Positions 53,405 through 61,714 of a DNA stretch of 64,000 bases are shown piece after piece. The notes under the pieces were generated by a model. The model made no database searches. It had not been told where the DNA came from and saw only the letters and a program-made list of their open reading frames with translations. Every line of letters begins with the position of its first letter. Within the stretch, counting starts at the first letter, position 1. A program made the translations under genes and the position numbers. The DNA comes from Arthrobacter sunyaminii (GTDB lineage Bacteria; Actinomycetota; Actinomycetes; Actinomycetales; Micrococcaceae): the NCBI RefSeq assembly GCF_018866305.1, contig NZ_CP076456.1, positions 3,224,001 through 3,288,000 of the forward strand. Direction: 5' to 3'.

Positions 53405-54159
53405 CACTGCCGGCGTGCTGCTTCCCGAAGGAGCGCCGCGGTCTGCGCCGGCTCGGTGTACATGCACACGTGCGGCTGGCCGGGCAGCTCCACGGCAACC
53501 GCTCCGGGGCGCGCGGCGGCCAGTTCCCGCAGCCAGCGGGCGGGAACAATGGGGTCCCTGGCGCCGCGGACGAGAGTCACCGGCGCCTGGACCCTGCCGA
53601 TGCGCTCCTCGAGCCGGTGCCGCACCATCTTCGGCATGGTGCGCAGGTACCAGCGGGGACCGGCCCGCAGATAGTCGGTCAGCAGAATCCAGTTGATCAC
53701 CGGAGGTTCCCGCAGGCAGTCCTGCGCCAGCCGCAGTCCCTGCGGCACGGCATGGCGTTCCCCGCTGTTGGTCGTGGGCCCCATCAGTACCACGGAGGTC
53801 ACCAGGTCCGGCGCGCACAGCGCCATTTCCGTCACCACCTGGCAACCCATGGAATGGCCCACCCACTGGGTGGGACCGATCCCGGCGGCCCGCAGGGCAT
53901 CGCAGCTGATCTGTGCAAAGCCGGCCATGTCCAGACCGTGGTGCGGTGTGGATGCGGACCCGAAACCCGGCATTTCCAGCGTATGTACCGTGGAATCCTT
54001 CGCCAGTTCGTCCACCAGCCGGGAAAAATAGCGCCCGGAGGCTCCCAGGCCGTGCACCAGCACCATCTGATCGGCCCCGGACCCGTAGGTGCGGATGTCG
54101 ACGTCGTACTCTCCCACCCGCACGCGCTTGTGGGTTGGCTGTGCCTTGGTACCTGTCAA
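53404..54159 (-). CDS. Alpha/beta-fold hydrolase
   Basis: 251 aa. Oxyanion motif LVHGLGASGRYFSRLVDELA, nucleophile elbow WVGHSMGCQVVTEMAL, acid in VRGARDPIVPARW and histidine in PGQPHVCMYTEP: a complete Ser-Asp-His set. Typical of broad-specificity esterases or MhpC-type hydrolases; substrate unknown. First gene of a two-gene unit with the lipase-like gene downstream. Divergent from the Fur-type regulator, 105 bases away. Confidence 0.88.
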   Translation of the reverse strand: MTGTKAQPTHKRVRVGEYDVDIRTYGSGADQMVLVHGLGASGRYFSRLVDELAKDSTVHTLEMPGFGSASTPHHGLDMAGFAQISCDALRAAGIGPTQWVGHSMGCQVVTEMALCAPDLVTSVVLMGPTTNSGERHAVPQGLRLAQDCLREPPVINWILLTDYLRAGPRWYLRTMPKMVRHRLEERIGRVQAPVTLVRGARDPIVPARWLRELAAARPGAVAVELPGQPHVCMYTEPAQTAALLREAARRQ

Positions 54160-54223
54160 AGGATTCCCCTGTATTGAACGTCGGTCCGAACTCCTGAGAC
54201 CACACTAGTGGGCAGGCTCGAGT

Positions 54224-54248
54224 CTTATTATGAATTATTCATAATAAG
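54224..54248. promoter_or_regulatory. Fur/PerR-type operator palindrome
   Basis: CTTATTATGAAT, one central T, then ATTCATAATAAG: perfect 12-base arms. This matches the AT-rich inverted repeats bound by Fur, PerR and CatR proteins. It ends 16 bases before the Fur-family start, a position suited to autorepression, and stands out sharply from the GC-rich surroundings. Confidence 0.85.
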
Positions 54249-54264
54249 TGGTTAGCTAGTGGCC

Positions 54265-54714
54265 ATGACATCGACAGCAGCCACCGCAGAGACCACCGCA
54301 CGGTGGTCCGAAGCGCTGCGCACCCACGGTCGTCGGGTCACTAAGCAGCGGCTGGCGGTCCTCACCGCCGTCGAACATCACCCCCATGCCGTGGCCGACG
54401 ACGTCGCCGCCGCAGCACGCGGGGAGCTTCCGGACATCAGCCTGCAGTCGGTCTATGTGGTCCTGGCGGACCTGACCGAGACCGGGCTGCTGCGGAAGAT
54501 CGAGCCGCCGCACTCCCCCGCCCGGTACGAGACCCGCGTGGATGACAACCATCACCACGCGATCTGCACCGGCTGCGGACGGATCGAGGACGTGGACTGC
54601 GCAGTGGGGCACGCGCCTTGCCTGACGCCGGAGAACACCCACGGCATGACCATCCAAATTGCGGATGTGCTCTACCGGGGGCTCTGCGCAGACTGCGCCG
54701 GCCAAGCTTCCTGA
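54265..54714 (+). CDS. Fur-family redox/metal repressor (FurA/PerR/CatR-like)
   Basis: 149 aa from ATG 54265; a GTG two codons up is possible. Winged helix: GRRVTKQRLAVLTAVEHHPHAVADDVAAA and DISLQSVYVVLADLTETGLLRKIE. Metal-binding half: YETRVDDNHHHAICTGCGRIEDVDC with a CxxC pair, and a second pair in CADC at the end, which together bind structural zinc; the DDNHHH cluster is the likely sensing-metal site. Lies directly in front of katA (32 bases), so it most likely represses itself and catalase until peroxide oxidises it. Confidence 0.92.
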   Translation: MTSTAATAETTARWSEALRTHGRRVTKQRLAVLTAVEHHPHAVADDVAAAARGELPDISLQSVYVVLADLTETGLLRKIEPPHSPARYETRVDDNHHHAICTGCGRIEDVDCAVGHAPCLTPENTHGMTIQIADVLYRGLCADCAGQAS

Positions 54715-54746
54715 CGTCATCTGAACACCCTTAAGAAAGAGAGAGC

Positions 54747-56237
54747 ATGTCGAATTTCACCACCACCCAGACCGGCACACCGGTTGGCAGCGATGCCAAC
54801 TCGCTGAGCGCCGGCCCCAACGGAGCCATCGCCCTGCACGACCGTTACCTGGTCGAGAAGCTGGCCCAGTTCAACCGTGAGCGCATCCCGGAGCGCATCG
54901 TGCACGCCAAGGGCGGCGGCGCATTCGGTGAGTTCGTTGTCACCGAGGATGTTTCCAAGTACACGCGTGCCGCTGTCTTCCAGCCGGGCACCGTGACGGA
55001 AACCGTCCAGCGCTTCTCCTCGGTGGCCGGCGAGCAGGGCTCCCCCGACACCTGGCGCGACGTTCGCGGCTTCGCACTGCGTTTCTACACCTCCGAGGGT
55101 AACTACGACATCGTGGGCAACAACACCCCGGTGTTCTTCATCCGCGACGGCATCAAGTTCCCCGACTTCATCCACTCGCAGAAGCGCCTCCCGGGCTCCG
55201 GTCTGCGTGACGCTGACATGCAGTGGGATTTCTGGACCAACTCCCCCGAGTCCGCACACCAGGTCACGTACCTGATGGGTGACCGCGGCATTCCGACGTC
55301 GTGGCGCGAAATGCCCGGCTTCGGCTCGCACACCTACCAGTGGATCAACGCCGCCGGCGAGCGTTTCTGGGTGAAGTACCACTTCACGTCCAACCAGGGC
55401 AACCACGAGATCACCGGTGCAGAAGCAGAGAAGATTGCCGGCGCTGACGCCGACTTCTACCGCCGCGACCTGTACGAGGCCATCGCCGAAGGCAACTTCC
55501 CGTCCTGGGACCTGCACGTTCAGGTCATGCCGTACGAAGATGCCAAGACGTACCGGTTCAACCCGTTCGACCTGACCAAGGTCTGGCCGCACGCGGACTA
55601 CCCGCTGATCAAGGTGGGTACCCACACCCTGAACCGCAACCCGGAGAACTTCTTCGCGCAGATCGAGCAGGTTGCCCTGTCCCCCGCGAACCTGGTCCCC
55701 GGCATTGACGCCAGCCCGGACAAGATGCTCATGGCCCGCATCTTCTCCTACCCGGATGCACAGCGTTACCGCATCGGCGCCAACTACAACCAGCTGCCGG
55801 TGAACTCGCCGAAGGCTCCGGTCAACAACTACTCGCAGGACGGCGCCATGCGCTTCTCCTACAACTCCCCCGAGACCCCGGTCTACGCGCCCAACACCCT
55901 GGGCGGCCCCGTAGCCGATGCCGCACTTGCCGGCGAGGGCTCCTGGGAGAGCGACGGCTCGCTGGTCCGCGCCGCCGCCACCCTGCACTCCGAGGACAGC
56001 GACTTCGGCCAGGCTGGCACGCTGTACCGCGAGGTGTTCGACGACGCCGCCAAGGAGCGTTTCCTGGAAACGATCACCGGTGCCGTCTCCGGCGTTCAGC
56101 GCCCGCACATCCGCGAAGCTGCGATCCAGTACTGGACCAACGTTGACGCGACCCTGGGCGAGAAGCTGCGCCTGAACCTCGCTTCCGGCGAGACGACGCC
56201 GATCGAGAAGGCCGAGTTCGTGGGCGTTGCCGACTAA
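54747..56237 (+). CDS. katA: Monofunctional haem catalase
   Basis: 496 aa, small-subunit catalase. Key residues: His53 in [20 protein letters not shown], Asn126 in [15 protein letters not shown], and the proximal tyrosine region [23 protein letters not shown]. Also [10 protein letters not shown], a conserved catalase block. Disproportionates hydrogen peroxide to water and oxygen in the cytosol. Preceded by AAGAAAGAGAG and, 32 bases upstream, the Fur-type regulator; followed by a strong terminator. Confidence 0.97.
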   Translation: MSNFTTTQTGTPVGSDANSLSAGPNGAIALHDRYLVEKLAQFNRERIPERIVHAKGGGAFGEFVVTEDVSKYTRAAVFQPGTVTETVQRFSSVAGEQGSPDTWRDVRGFALRFYTSEGNYDIVGNNTPVFFIRDGIKFPDFIHSQKRLPGSGLRDADMQWDFWTNSPESAHQVTYLMGDRGIPTSWREMPGFGSHTYQWINAAGERFWVKYHFTSNQGNHEITGAEAEKIAGADADFYRRDLYEAIAEGNFPSWDLHVQVMPYEDAKTYRFNPFDLTKVWPHADYPLIKVGTHTLNRNPENFFAQIEQVALSPANLVPGIDASPDKMLMARIFSYPDAQRYRIGANYNQLPVNSPKAPVNNYSQDGAMRFSYNSPETPVYAPNTLGGPVADAALAGEGSWESDGSLVRAAATLHSEDSDFGQAGTLYREVFDDAAKERFLETITGAVSGVQRPHIREAAIQYWTNVDATLGEKLRLNLASGETTPIEKAEFVGVAD

Positions 56238-56285
56238 CTCCGGGCTCTCCGGCGACCACCTTCGGTGGTTGGTGAAATGACATGA

Positions 56286-56317
56286 GCGGCCGGTCCCTTC
56301 GGGGGCCGGCCGCTTTT
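56286..56317 (+). terminator. Rho-independent terminator after katA
   Basis: GCGGCCGGTCCC pairs with GGGGCCGGCCGC around a TTCG loop, followed by TTTT; 48 bases past the katA stop. Confidence 0.9.
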
Positions 56318-56330
56318 GTGTAATTGGCGA

Positions 56331-56420
56331 CCGCTTTGGGCGTCGGCGACCGGTTTGGGAAATCACTGCCTGTGCGGACCGGCAGGGATTTCCCAAACCG
56401 GTTACATCTGCCCAAAACGG
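56331..56420. repeat. Nested inverted repeat (three-tier hairpin) downstream of katA
   Basis: Outer arms CCGCTTTGGGC / GCCCAAAACGG (one mismatch), middle arms ACCGGTTTGGGAAATC / GATTTCCCAAACCGGT (16 bases, perfect), and an inner CTGCC / GGCAG. All three are nested around one centre. It lies between the katA terminator and the end of the carotenoid operon. Confidence 0.85.
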
Positions 56421-56422
56421 AG

Positions 56423-56449
56423 GGGAAACCTCGGTTGCTGGTGTTTCCC
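56423..56449 (-). terminator. Small hairpin at the end of the carotenoid operon
   Basis: GGGAAAC / GTTTCCC arms with a 13-base loop, touching the crtEb stop codon. No T-tract; the nested repeat beyond it may complete termination. Confidence 0.4.
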
Positions 56450-57336
56450 TACCGGTTGGGCCAGTACCAGATGATGAGCATGGTCACGAGGAAGCCGGTA
56501 AGGAAATTCAGCTTCAAAAAACGCTTCCAGCCGGCGTTGGCACGCTCCGAATCAGCATCCGAAATACCGAGGAAGGGCAGCAGGTTGAGGATATACGGCA
56601 GCGCCAGCAGGCTTCCGAGCGTTGCCGGCCACGGAGTGAGGAGCATCAGCAGGCCGCCGGCGAGATAGGCTGCGGCGGCAATCCGGACCACTGCTTTGGC
56701 GCCGAGGACCGTGGCGATGGAACTGATCCCTCCCTCGCGGTCCGGCACCACATCCTGCACGGCGCCGAATGCCTGGCTCGCCATTCCCCACAGAAAAAAC
56801 GCACCCAGCACCGCCCACAGCCCCGGCGTGAATACGGCTCCGGCCAGCACCAGCCCGTAGACCGCGGGCGAGACGAAGTGGGTGCTGGACGTGATGGAGT
56901 CCAGGAAGGGACGTTCCTTGAACCGCAGCCCGGGAGCGCTGTACGCAATGACGGCAAAGACGCTTACAGCGAGCACCAGCCAGGACAGCGGGTTGCCCAG
57001 CACGATCAGCGCAACCAGGAACGGAACATTGGTGACGACGGCGGCCCACAGGGTGATCCGGTGAAAACCGCGGTCCAGGACCGCCCCCTCCACTCCGCCC
57101 TTGCGGGGGTTGTGCAGATCCGATTCGTAATCGAAAACGTCATTGATGCCGTACATCGCCAGATTGTAGGGAATCAGGAAGTACAGCGTTCCCAGCACCC
57201 AGGTCAGGTCAATGCCGCCCGTGGTGATCAGGTAGGCGGCGGCAAACGGATACGCGGTGTTCACCCAGGACAGCGGCCTGGACGAGACCAGCAGCATCCG
57301 CAGCGTCGTTCCCGCCGTACGGGTGGTTGTGCTCAC
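56449..57336 (-). CDS. crtEb: Lycopene elongase (C50 carotenoid prenyltransferase)
   Basis: 295 aa from GTG 57336, with AGGAG 5 bases upstream. UbiA-type membrane prenyltransferase: SRPLSWVNTAYPFAAAYL, YNLAMYGINDVFDYESDLHNPRKGG with the Asp-rich prenyl-diphosphate site (N-D-x-x-D-Y-E-x-D), and a second acidic motif AVQDVVPDREGGISS. About eight transmembrane segments. Transfers dimethylallyl units to both ends of lycopene, giving flavuxanthin-type C50 intermediates. Last gene of the crt operon, overlapping crtYf by four bases. Confidence 0.92.
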   Translation of the reverse strand: MSTTTRTAGTTLRMLLVSSRPLSWVNTAYPFAAAYLITTGGIDLTWVLGTLYFLIPYNLAMYGINDVFDYESDLHNPRKGGVEGAVLDRGFHRITLWAAVVTNVPFLVALIVLGNPLSWLVLAVSVFAVIAYSAPGLRFKERPFLDSITSSTHFVSPAVYGLVLAGAVFTPGLWAVLGAFFLWGMASQAFGAVQDVVPDREGGISSIATVLGAKAVVRIAAAAYLAGGLLMLLTPWPATLGSLLALPYILNLLPFLGISDADSERANAGWKRFLKLNFLTGFLVTMLIIWYWPNR

Positions 57337-57701
57337 TGTTTCTCCTGGGGATTGATGGCGGCGTTGCGGGCCTTCAGCGGCTTCTTTCGTCTTCCAAGGA
57401 GCATCCACAGCGCCGGCAGCAGCAGCACGGCGGCAACTGTGTAGGCGAAGTCTTCCAGCGGTGCCCTGCCGATAAAGGCACCCGAGATACGCTCCGGGTT
57501 GTACCAAAATAGTCCCGCGGCGATCATCACGTTGTCGAAAACGGCAGTGAGGAGCAGCAGGACAACAGCGGTGATGCTCAGCGCCGCCAGCACGCCCTTC
57601 CGGCCGCCCGCCGTCGTCGTCGTGGTCCGCCGCATCAGGGCGAGGACCAGCACAGCGGCGGCCGGAACCAGGAACACTGCGTTCAATGCCCAGTACGTCA
57701 C
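57333..57701 (-). CDS. crtYf: C50 carotenoid cyclase subunit
   Basis: 122 aa, three transmembrane segments, with the heterodimeric lycopene-cyclase signature TAVFDNVMIAAGLFWYNPERISG and PLEDFAYTVAAVLLLPALW. It is the second of two small subunits, each about half of a fused fungal/archaeal-type cyclase; together they close epsilon rings on the C50 chain (decaprenoxanthin) or related rings. Ring type is not determined by sequence alone. Four-base overlaps with crtYe and crtEb. Confidence 0.9.
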   Translation of the reverse strand: MTYWALNAVFLVPAAAVLVLALMRRTTTTTAGGRKGVLAALSITAVVLLLLTAVFDNVMIAAGLFWYNPERISGAFIGRAPLEDFAYTVAAVLLLPALWMLLGRRKKPLKARNAAINPQEKQ

Positions 57702-58048
57702 TGTTCCGCCTCGTGCCGGGAAGTGCTGCGCTTTCCGTCGCGGTTCAGCACCAGGGACACCAGGCCAAACAGGACCATGGTCAGGTAGCAGAGGAAGCCG
57801 AGGAAAAAGACTTCTTCCACGGGCAGGTGCGGTGCCAGGACAATGCCGAGCATGATCGGTGTTTCACCCCGGTAGAAGATGTCCAGGGCAATGCCGCCCA
57901 GGTCCCACAGCAGGAAAAACACCAACCCGATTGCCGTCACCCAGGCGGCACGCCTGGCGTCCGCGAAGAAGAAGAGCCGAAACCGGTGATCCAGCAGTAC
58001 CATGCAGCCGATCGACGCCAGCAGCAGGAACAGATAGAGGAATCCCAC
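57698..58048 (-). CDS. crtYe: C50 carotenoid cyclase subunit
   Basis: 116 aa from GTG 58048, which overlaps the crtI stop by one base (TAGTG). Three transmembrane segments: GFLYLFLLLASIGCMVLLD, AAWVTAIGLVFFLLWDLGGIALDIFYRG, and LPVEEVFFLGFLCYLTMVLFGL. The D-x-x-G-I and P-x-E-E-x-F-F motifs are those of the cyclase family, with the catalytic acidic residues. Partner of CrtYf. The longer frame to 58159 runs inside crtI and is rejected. Confidence 0.9.
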   Translation of the reverse strand: MGFLYLFLLLASIGCMVLLDHRFRLFFFADARRAAWVTAIGLVFFLLWDLGGIALDIFYRGETPIMLGIVLAPHLPVEEVFFLGFLCYLTMVLFGLVSLVLNRDGKRSTSRHEAEQ

Positions 58049-59700
58049 TAGCCGCGGCCTCCCGGAGCCCGGTCCCCGTGTCCGGACGGCACGGGCAACT
58101 CTTCCGTGCTGGTGTCCCCGCGCAGCCGCTTGAGCACCAGTTCTGCACTGATCAGGCACATCGGCAGTCCGATGCCCGGCAGGGTGGAGCCGCCGGCGTA
58201 GAGCAGCCCGTCCACCTTGCGGCTGGCATTGGAACCGCGGAAGAACGCGCTCTGCTTGAGCACATGGGCCGGGCCGAGCAGCGTTCCGCGCCAGGAGTTC
58301 AGGTCCTGAACAAAGTCCTGCGGGCCCACGGTTCGCCGGACCGTGATGCGCTCGGCGAGGTCCGGAATGTTTGCCCAGTCGGAAATCTGGGCGATGACGG
58401 CGTCGGCCATCCGCTCGATCCGTTCGTCGCCGCTGCCGTCCATGCCGCCGGCTCCCAGAGCCGGATCGGAGGGCACCGGCACCAGGACGAAGATGTTCTC
58501 GTAGCCGTCCGGGGCGGCGTCGGGGTCGGTCGCACTGGGGCGGCAGACATAGAGCGACGCCGGATCCGGCACCGAGGTTTCCTTGCCGAAGATCTTCCCG
58601 AAGTTCTCTTCCCAGTCCTTGGTGAAGAGCAGCGTGTGGTGGGCCAGGGACGGCAGCGTCCCGCGGACACCCAGGTGCAGCAGCAGCCCGCCGGGGCCGG
58701 GGATCCGGTTTTTCCAGTAACGCTCCGGATAGGTCTGCAGGTTCCGGGGCAGCAGCGAAGTTTCGGTATGGTGCAGGTCCGCCGCGGAGACCACCAGATC
58801 GGCGTCCAGCACCAGTGCCTGTCCGGCAACATTGGTGTATTCGACGCCGGTGGCCCGCACGCCGGGGCTGCGCCGGAAACGGCTCAGCCGCCCGGCCGGC
58901 TCAGGATCCGTGGTGCGGATCCGCGTGACGGTGGCATCGGTACGGATCGTGACGCCCTCCGCGGTGGCCAGATCGGCGATGACGCTGATCAGCCGGGTAA
59001 ACCCGCCCATCGGATAGAGCACTCCGTCCGCCAGGTCCAGCCGGCTCATCAGGTGGTACATGCTGGGCGTGGTGAATGGGGAGGAGCCCAGGAACACGGC
59101 CGGATAGCCCAGGATCTGCCGGATCCGGGGATCGGTGAACTTCTGTGCCACGAAGGAACTCAGCGGCTGCAGCAGCAACTGGGCAAGCCGGGGACCGCGC
59201 TTGAGCACGTCGGGGCGCAGCAGCGGCAGGAAGGAAGCGAAGGTCGAATAGAGGAACCGCTTTTTGGCCATGTCATAGACGTCGACGGCGGAATCCAGGT
59301 ATTTCTCAAGCTTGGCTCCGGCGCCGGGCTCGAGGGATTCAAACAGTTTCACGTTCTCAGCGCGCGTGGCCGCGATGTCGACGGGTTCACCGGAACCTTC
59401 AAAGATGACCCGGTAGCCGGGGTCCAGCTGCACCAGGTCCAGCTGCTCCTCGGCGGATGTGCCCATGAGGCGGAAGAAATGGTCGAAAACCTCGGGCATC
59501 AGGTACCAGGAGGGCCCCGTGTCGAAGCTGAAGCCGGCGCTTTGCCAGGTACCGGTGCGTCCCCCCGGGACTGACTGCTGCTCCAGGACGGTGACCCGGA
59601 GGCCTTCCCGAGCCAGCAGCGCCGCAGTGGCCAGGCCCGTGATGCCGCCGCCGATCACTACGGCGGTGCGGGGAGGTGCGGATGCGGTCCTGCGGGTCAT
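58048..59700 (-). CDS. crtI: Phytoene desaturase
   Basis: 550 aa. FAD-dependent CrtI: dinucleotide fold AVVIGGGITGLATAALLAREGLRVTVLEQ, then GGRTGTWQSAGFSFDTGPSWYLMPEV, YPMGGFTRLISVIADLA and the C-terminal GLLYAGGSTLPGIGLPMCLISAELV. Introduces four double bonds into phytoene to give lycopene. Membrane-associated. Four-base overlap with crtB upstream and one-base overlap with crtYe downstream. Confidence 0.96.
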   Translation of the reverse strand: MTRRTASAPPRTAVVIGGGITGLATAALLAREGLRVTVLEQQSVPGGRTGTWQSAGFSFDTGPSWYLMPEVFDHFFRLMGTSAEEQLDLVQLDPGYRVIFEGSGEPVDIAATRAENVKLFESLEPGAGAKLEKYLDSAVDVYDMAKKRFLYSTFASFLPLLRPDVLKRGPRLAQLLLQPLSSFVAQKFTDPRIRQILGYPAVFLGSSPFTTPSMYHLMSRLDLADGVLYPMGGFTRLISVIADLATAEGVTIRTDATVTRIRTTDPEPAGRLSRFRRSPGVRATGVEYTNVAGQALVLDADLVVSAADLHHTETSLLPRNLQTYPERYWKNRIPGPGGLLLHLGVRGTLPSLAHHTLLFTKDWEENFGKIFGKETSVPDPASLYVCRPSATDPDAAPDGYENIFVLVPVPSDPALGAGGMDGSGDERIERMADAVIAQISDWANIPDLAERITVRRTVGPQDFVQDLNSWRGTLLGPAHVLKQSAFFRGSNASRKVDGLLYAGGSTLPGIGLPMCLISAELVLKRLRGDTSTEELPVPSGHGDRAPGGRG

Positions 59701-60608
59701 GGCTGCCTTCCGGCTTCGGTGCCGCGCAGCGCCGGGCGGCGGAGGCGGTGGGTGTAAAGCGTTTGTGCCGCAATGCGCAGCTTCACCGGGTTGGGCACCC
59801 GGATGCGGCTGCTGCGCAGCTGCCGGGCGGGTGTGGCCCGCAGTCGGCGCGACAGTTCACTGAACAATTCCTGCGCCAGCGCCACGGCGGGCCGCGCAGC
59901 CGGCGGGAGCTCCGCAATGGACGCTCCGGAGACCAAAAGGTCTGCATCGATGTCATCCAGCAACCGGTGCTTATCCGCTTCGGAGAACGACCCCACGCTG
60001 ATGCCGGGAAAGTAGCTGCGGCCCAGCGTGTCGAAGTCGTCCGCCAGGTCCCGTAGGAAGTTGACCTTTTGGAAGGCGGCTCCCAGTCGCTGGGCACCTT
60101 CCTGCAGGCGTTTGCCCCGCTCCTCGCTGACCTCGGTGCCGTGCAGGAAACACTGCAGGCACATCAGTCCGATAACCTCGGCCGAGCCGTAAACATAGTC
60201 GTTGAAGGATTCGGCGGTGTGCTCGGTGCGGAGCAGGTCCGCGCGCATGGACCGGAAGAACGGAGTGGTCAGTTCCCCGGTAATGCCGGTGGCGCGGGCG
60301 GTCAGGGCGAAGGCGTGCACCACCAGGTTCACGCTGTAACCGGTGTTCAAAGCCTGCCGTGTTTCCGCTTCCAGGGCATCCAGTACGCGGGCAACGTCCT
60401 CCGGCGGCAGGGCCGCCTCCGCGGCCACGCCGTCCACGATTTCATCTGCCAGCCGCACCAGCGCGTAGATGGCCTCGATCTGCAGCCGGGTCCGGGGCTG
60501 CAGCAGCCGCGAGGCCAGCCCAAAGGATGTGGAGTAGGAACGGATCACCACAGACGCCGTCTCCACGGCGACCTTGTTGTACAGCGAAAGGCCGCTCTGC
60601 CTGGCCAT
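59697..60608 (-). CDS. crtB: Phytoene synthase
   Basis: 303 aa. Trans-isoprenyl diphosphate synthase, head-to-head type: IRSYSTSFGLASRLLQP, first Asp motif LVRLADEIVDGVAAE, YVYGSAEVIGLMCLQCF, and second Asp motif QKVNFLRDLADDFDTLGRSYFPG. Condenses two GGPP to phytoene, the first committed carotenoid step. Begins 3 bases after the crtE stop. Confidence 0.96.
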   Translation of the reverse strand: MARQSGLSLYNKVAVETASVVIRSYSTSFGLASRLLQPRTRLQIEAIYALVRLADEIVDGVAAEAALPPEDVARVLDALEAETRQALNTGYSVNLVVHAFALTARATGITGELTTPFFRSMRADLLRTEHTAESFNDYVYGSAEVIGLMCLQCFLHGTEVSEERGKRLQEGAQRLGAAFQKVNFLRDLADDFDTLGRSYFPGISVGSFSEADKHRLLDDIDADLLVSGASIAELPPAARPAVALAQELFSELSRRLRATPARQLRSSRIRVPNPVKLRIAAQTLYTHRLRRPALRGTEAGRQP

Positions 60609-60611
60609 CCC

Positions 60612-61679
60612 CTACCGTCCCCGGTTTACGGCGCCGGCCACGATGCGTTCGAGCACCTGGCGCAGCGGCCCCGGGATGGACGGGCAGTCCAGGTGGGACC
60701 GGGCGCGGTCCGCGTATTCCTCCGCCAGGGTCCGGGCGTAGTCGCGGGCCCCGGAACTGATCAGCAGTTCCCGTGCGCGGTCCGCTTCCTCGGCGGTAAG
60801 ATCCGGGCAGCCGATGAGATGGGACAGTTCTTCCCACGACTCACCCTGGGCGGCGTGCGCAATGAGAACCGTCCGCTTTCCCTCCCGCAGATCGCTCAGG
60901 TTCGACTTCCCGGTGGCGCTCTCCTTGCCGAAAACACCGAGCAGATCATCGACGAGCTGATAGGCAATTCCAGTGTCCCGGCCAAAGTCGCCCAGCGTTG
61001 CGACGGCGTCGTCGTCTGCTCCGGCCAGCACCGCACCAGCCTGCAAAGGTGCTTCGAAGGAGTAGACAGCTGTCTTCAGGCGCTCCATGTCGAGGATCTC
61101 GGGGATCTGCGGTGCGCCGAGGGAAAAGGAAAAGTCCACGTCGATCAGCTCGCCTGCGGCGGAGGCAAAGACTGCGTCATCCAGGATCGCCGCGAGTCGA
61201 AGCCGGGTCTGCTGGTCGGTGTCAACGGTGTCCAGCATCCGGAACGCCCCGATCAGTGCCAGGTCTCCGGCGATGATTCCCGCTGACATTCCCCGGTGCC
61301 GAGCGGATTCCGGTGTCTGCCCGGCTGTCTGCGCCAGGGCCCGGTAGGTGCCCGAAACATTCTCGTGTCCGCGCCGCATGAAATCCAGGTCGATGACGTC
61401 ATCGTGGATGATCAGCGCCGTGTGCAGCAGCTCAAAGGCCGCACCCACCCGGGCCGCCGCTTCCGTGTTCGTGCCGCCCAGATGATGATAAGCAGTCATC
61501 AGGATTCCAGGGCGGACGCGTTTGCCGCCCACCGTGGATTTCTCCAATGTGTCCCACAGGCTAAGGTAGCTGGGACTAAGTTTGGCTGCACGAAGCTTTG
61601 CCTGGGAAAAGAATTCACGCAGGACACCTTCCACCTGCTCGTATCCGACGGCTGGGTCAAGCAGTGGTTCGGTCTCCAT
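60612..61679 (-). CDS. crtE: Geranylgeranyl diphosphate synthase
   Basis: 355 aa from ATG 61679; a GTG at 61694 would add five residues. Polyprenyl synthase: GGKRVRPGILMTAYHHLGG, first Asp motif LIIHDDVIDLDFMRRG (DDVID 93-97), and second motif YQLVDDLLGVFGKESATGKS. The residue pattern before the first motif suits a C20 product, GGPP, needed by CrtB. First gene of the crt operon. Only 35 bases separate its start from that of divergent idi. Confidence 0.94.
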   Translation of the reverse strand: METEPLLDPAVGYEQVEGVLREFFSQAKLRAAKLSPSYLSLWDTLEKSTVGGKRVRPGILMTAYHHLGGTNTEAAARVGAAFELLHTALIIHDDVIDLDFMRRGHENVSGTYRALAQTAGQTPESARHRGMSAGIIAGDLALIGAFRMLDTVDTDQQTRLRLAAILDDAVFASAAGELIDVDFSFSLGAPQIPEILDMERLKTAVYSFEAPLQAGAVLAGADDDAVATLGDFGRDTGIAYQLVDDLLGVFGKESATGKSNLSDLREGKRTVLIAHAAQGESWEELSHLIGCPDLTAEEADRARELLISSGARDYARTLAEEYADRARSHLDCPSIPGPLRQVLERIVAGAVNRGR

Positions 61680-61698
61680 AGGTCCAGTAAACACGGTG

Positions 61699-61706
61699 AG
61701 TATACG
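61699..61706. promoter_or_regulatory. Possible shared -10 element between crtE and idi
   Basis: GTATAC is palindromic here, giving TATACT on the minus strand (20 bases before crtE ATG) and TATACG on the plus strand (9 bases before idi ATG). No good -35 partner is seen for either, so this is tentative; the plus-strand reading would leave almost no leader for idi. Confidence 0.3.
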
Positions 61707-61714
61707 GAGGAGAA

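Noticed and set aside
52703..54205. 500-codon minus-strand open frame covering both hydrolases
   Set aside because: Its first half is Arg/Gly-rich out-of-frame translation of the upstream hydrolase; only the part from 53404 downward is a real protein.
54717..56396. 559-codon minus-strand open frame opposite katA
   Set aside because: Antisense shadow of a clear catalase; no domain or start signal.
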